Origin: Gemmatimonadales bacterium
Lineage (GTDB): Bacteria > Gemmatimonadota > Gemmatimonadetes > Gemmatimonadales > GWC2-71-9
Reading direction: 5' to 3'
NCBI GenBank assembly: GCA_030597435.1
Contig: JAUVRV010000183.1
Span: 1-6,103 of the forward strand
DNA: 6,103 nt
Of the stretch, positions 5,812 through 6,103 are shown one piece after another. A program made the position numbers and the translations under genes. The stretch's first letter is position 1. Each line of letters opens with the position of its first letter. Under the pieces are notes generated by a model. That model was not told the DNA's origin, searched no databases, and worked only from the letters and a program-made list of their open reading frames with translations.

Positions 5812-6027
5812 TTGGCATCTGTTCGTTTGAATGTCTCTGGTATGACCTGCGACCATTGCAAGGGTAAGGTCGAGCAGGCACTCAACGGGGTTTCTGGTGT
5901 TTATGGGGTGTTCGTGGACCTCGCAGATGGGTCAGCTGAGGTCGATTTCGACGACGGGAAAGTCACGTCGGAGGCCCTGGTAGAGACAGTGAAGGGTGCG
6001 GGCTACGAGGCACAGCTAGCATCCTGA
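5812..6027 (+). CDS. copZ: CopZ-type copper chaperone (single heavy-metal-associated domain)
   Basis: This 71-residue cytosolic protein is one complete heavy-metal-associated domain of the ferredoxin-like beta-alpha-beta-beta-alpha-beta fold. The metal site is G10-M11-T-C13-D-H15-C16 at the start of helix 1; the two cysteines bind Cu(I). The M-x-C-x-H-C pattern, with histidine just before the second cysteine, matches Bacillus CopZ, where that histidine tunes the site. The remaining landmarks V-E-Q-A-L, G-V-x-G-V, V-D-F-D-D-G and G-A-G-Y-E fit the family throughout. The start is TTG, supported by GAGGTG 6 bases upstream. Standing last in a train with the CopA ATPase and a cupredoxin, it probably delivers Cu(I) to CopA. 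A mercury-binding MerP-like role is less likely because there is no signal peptide and no mer gene nearby. Confidence 0.92.
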   Translation: MASVRLNVSGMTCDHCKGKVEQALNGVSGVYGVFVDLADGSAEVDFDDGKVTSEALVETVKGAGYEAQLAS

Positions 6028-6103
6028 ATCCATCGTTCCCTACCCCAGGGCAAACCACCCTCTCGGCGGATTGCACTCGCTCCGGATTGAATGGCTGAGG
6101 TAA

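Larger units (their letters stand above)
515..6027 (+). other. Probable six-gene operon: inositol lipid synthesis joined to copper export
   Basis: Six rightward genes follow each other with junctions of +2, -4, -8, +3 and +21 bases. No space remains for an internal terminator or a conventional promoter before copZ. The first two genes make an inositol phospholipid, the next four handle copper. A single promoter upstream of 515 is the simplest reading; a promoter hidden inside the inositol synthase gene cannot be excluded. Confidence 0.7.

Noticed and set aside
6028..6103. Possible terminator or next gene after copZ (CCCT/AGGG at 6038-6050; ATG at 6091; direct repeat CGGATTG at 6067-6073 and 6083-6089)
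   Set aside because: The stem is only 4 bp, the ATG has only four codons in the window and no clear ribosome binding site, and the 7-base repeat is too short to support a call.

Overview
The window looks like bacterial chromosome of moderately high G+C with very tight gene packing. It carries one rightward gene train and, at the left edge, the 5' part of a divergent leftward gene. No rRNA, tRNA, insertion sequence or CRISPR array was seen. The host makes inositol phospholipids. Its inositol-3-phosphate synthase, about 443 residues, is longer than the mycobacterial form (about 365) and shorter than the eukaryotic one (about 510-530), which recalls the Bacteroidota/Gemmatimonadota type. This lineage guess is inference and is weak.

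Layout. Positions 1-244 (minus) hold a partial zinc-ribbon membrane protein. Positions 245-514 are a divergent intergenic region with candidate promoters, a 7-bp inverted repeat and a striking purine/pyrimidine element made of a 9-base unit repeated three times plus one inverted copy. Positions 515-1201 encode a CDP-alcohol phosphatidyltransferase, probably phosphatidylinositol-phosphate synthase. Positions 1204-2535 encode inositol-3-phosphate synthase. Positions 2532-2960 encode a membrane-anchored cupredoxin like pneumococcal CupA. Positions 2953-5496 encode a CopA-type Cu(I)-exporting P1B ATPase. Positions 5500-5790 encode an unrecognised 96-residue protein with a histidine cluster. Positions 5812-6027 encode a CopZ-type copper chaperone. 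The last 76 bases hold nothing I can assign.

How the genes work together. The first two genes form an inositol-lipid module: the synthase makes inositol phosphate from glucose 6-phosphate, and the transferase joins it to CDP-diacylglycerol. The last four form a copper-handling module: CopZ carries Cu(I) in the cytosol, CopA pumps it out, and the cupredoxin sits on the outer face of the membrane beside the pump. The two modules are joined without a gap, because the cupredoxin start codon overlaps the inositol synthase stop codon. All six genes could therefore be one transcript. No copper-responsive regulator and no phosphatidylinositol-phosphate phosphatase is visible.

The points most worth a second look are the lipid/copper operon fusion, the unknown protein between copA and copZ, the altered metal ligands in the cupredoxin, the cysteine-less second metal-binding domain of CopA, and the repeat element upstream of the operon.
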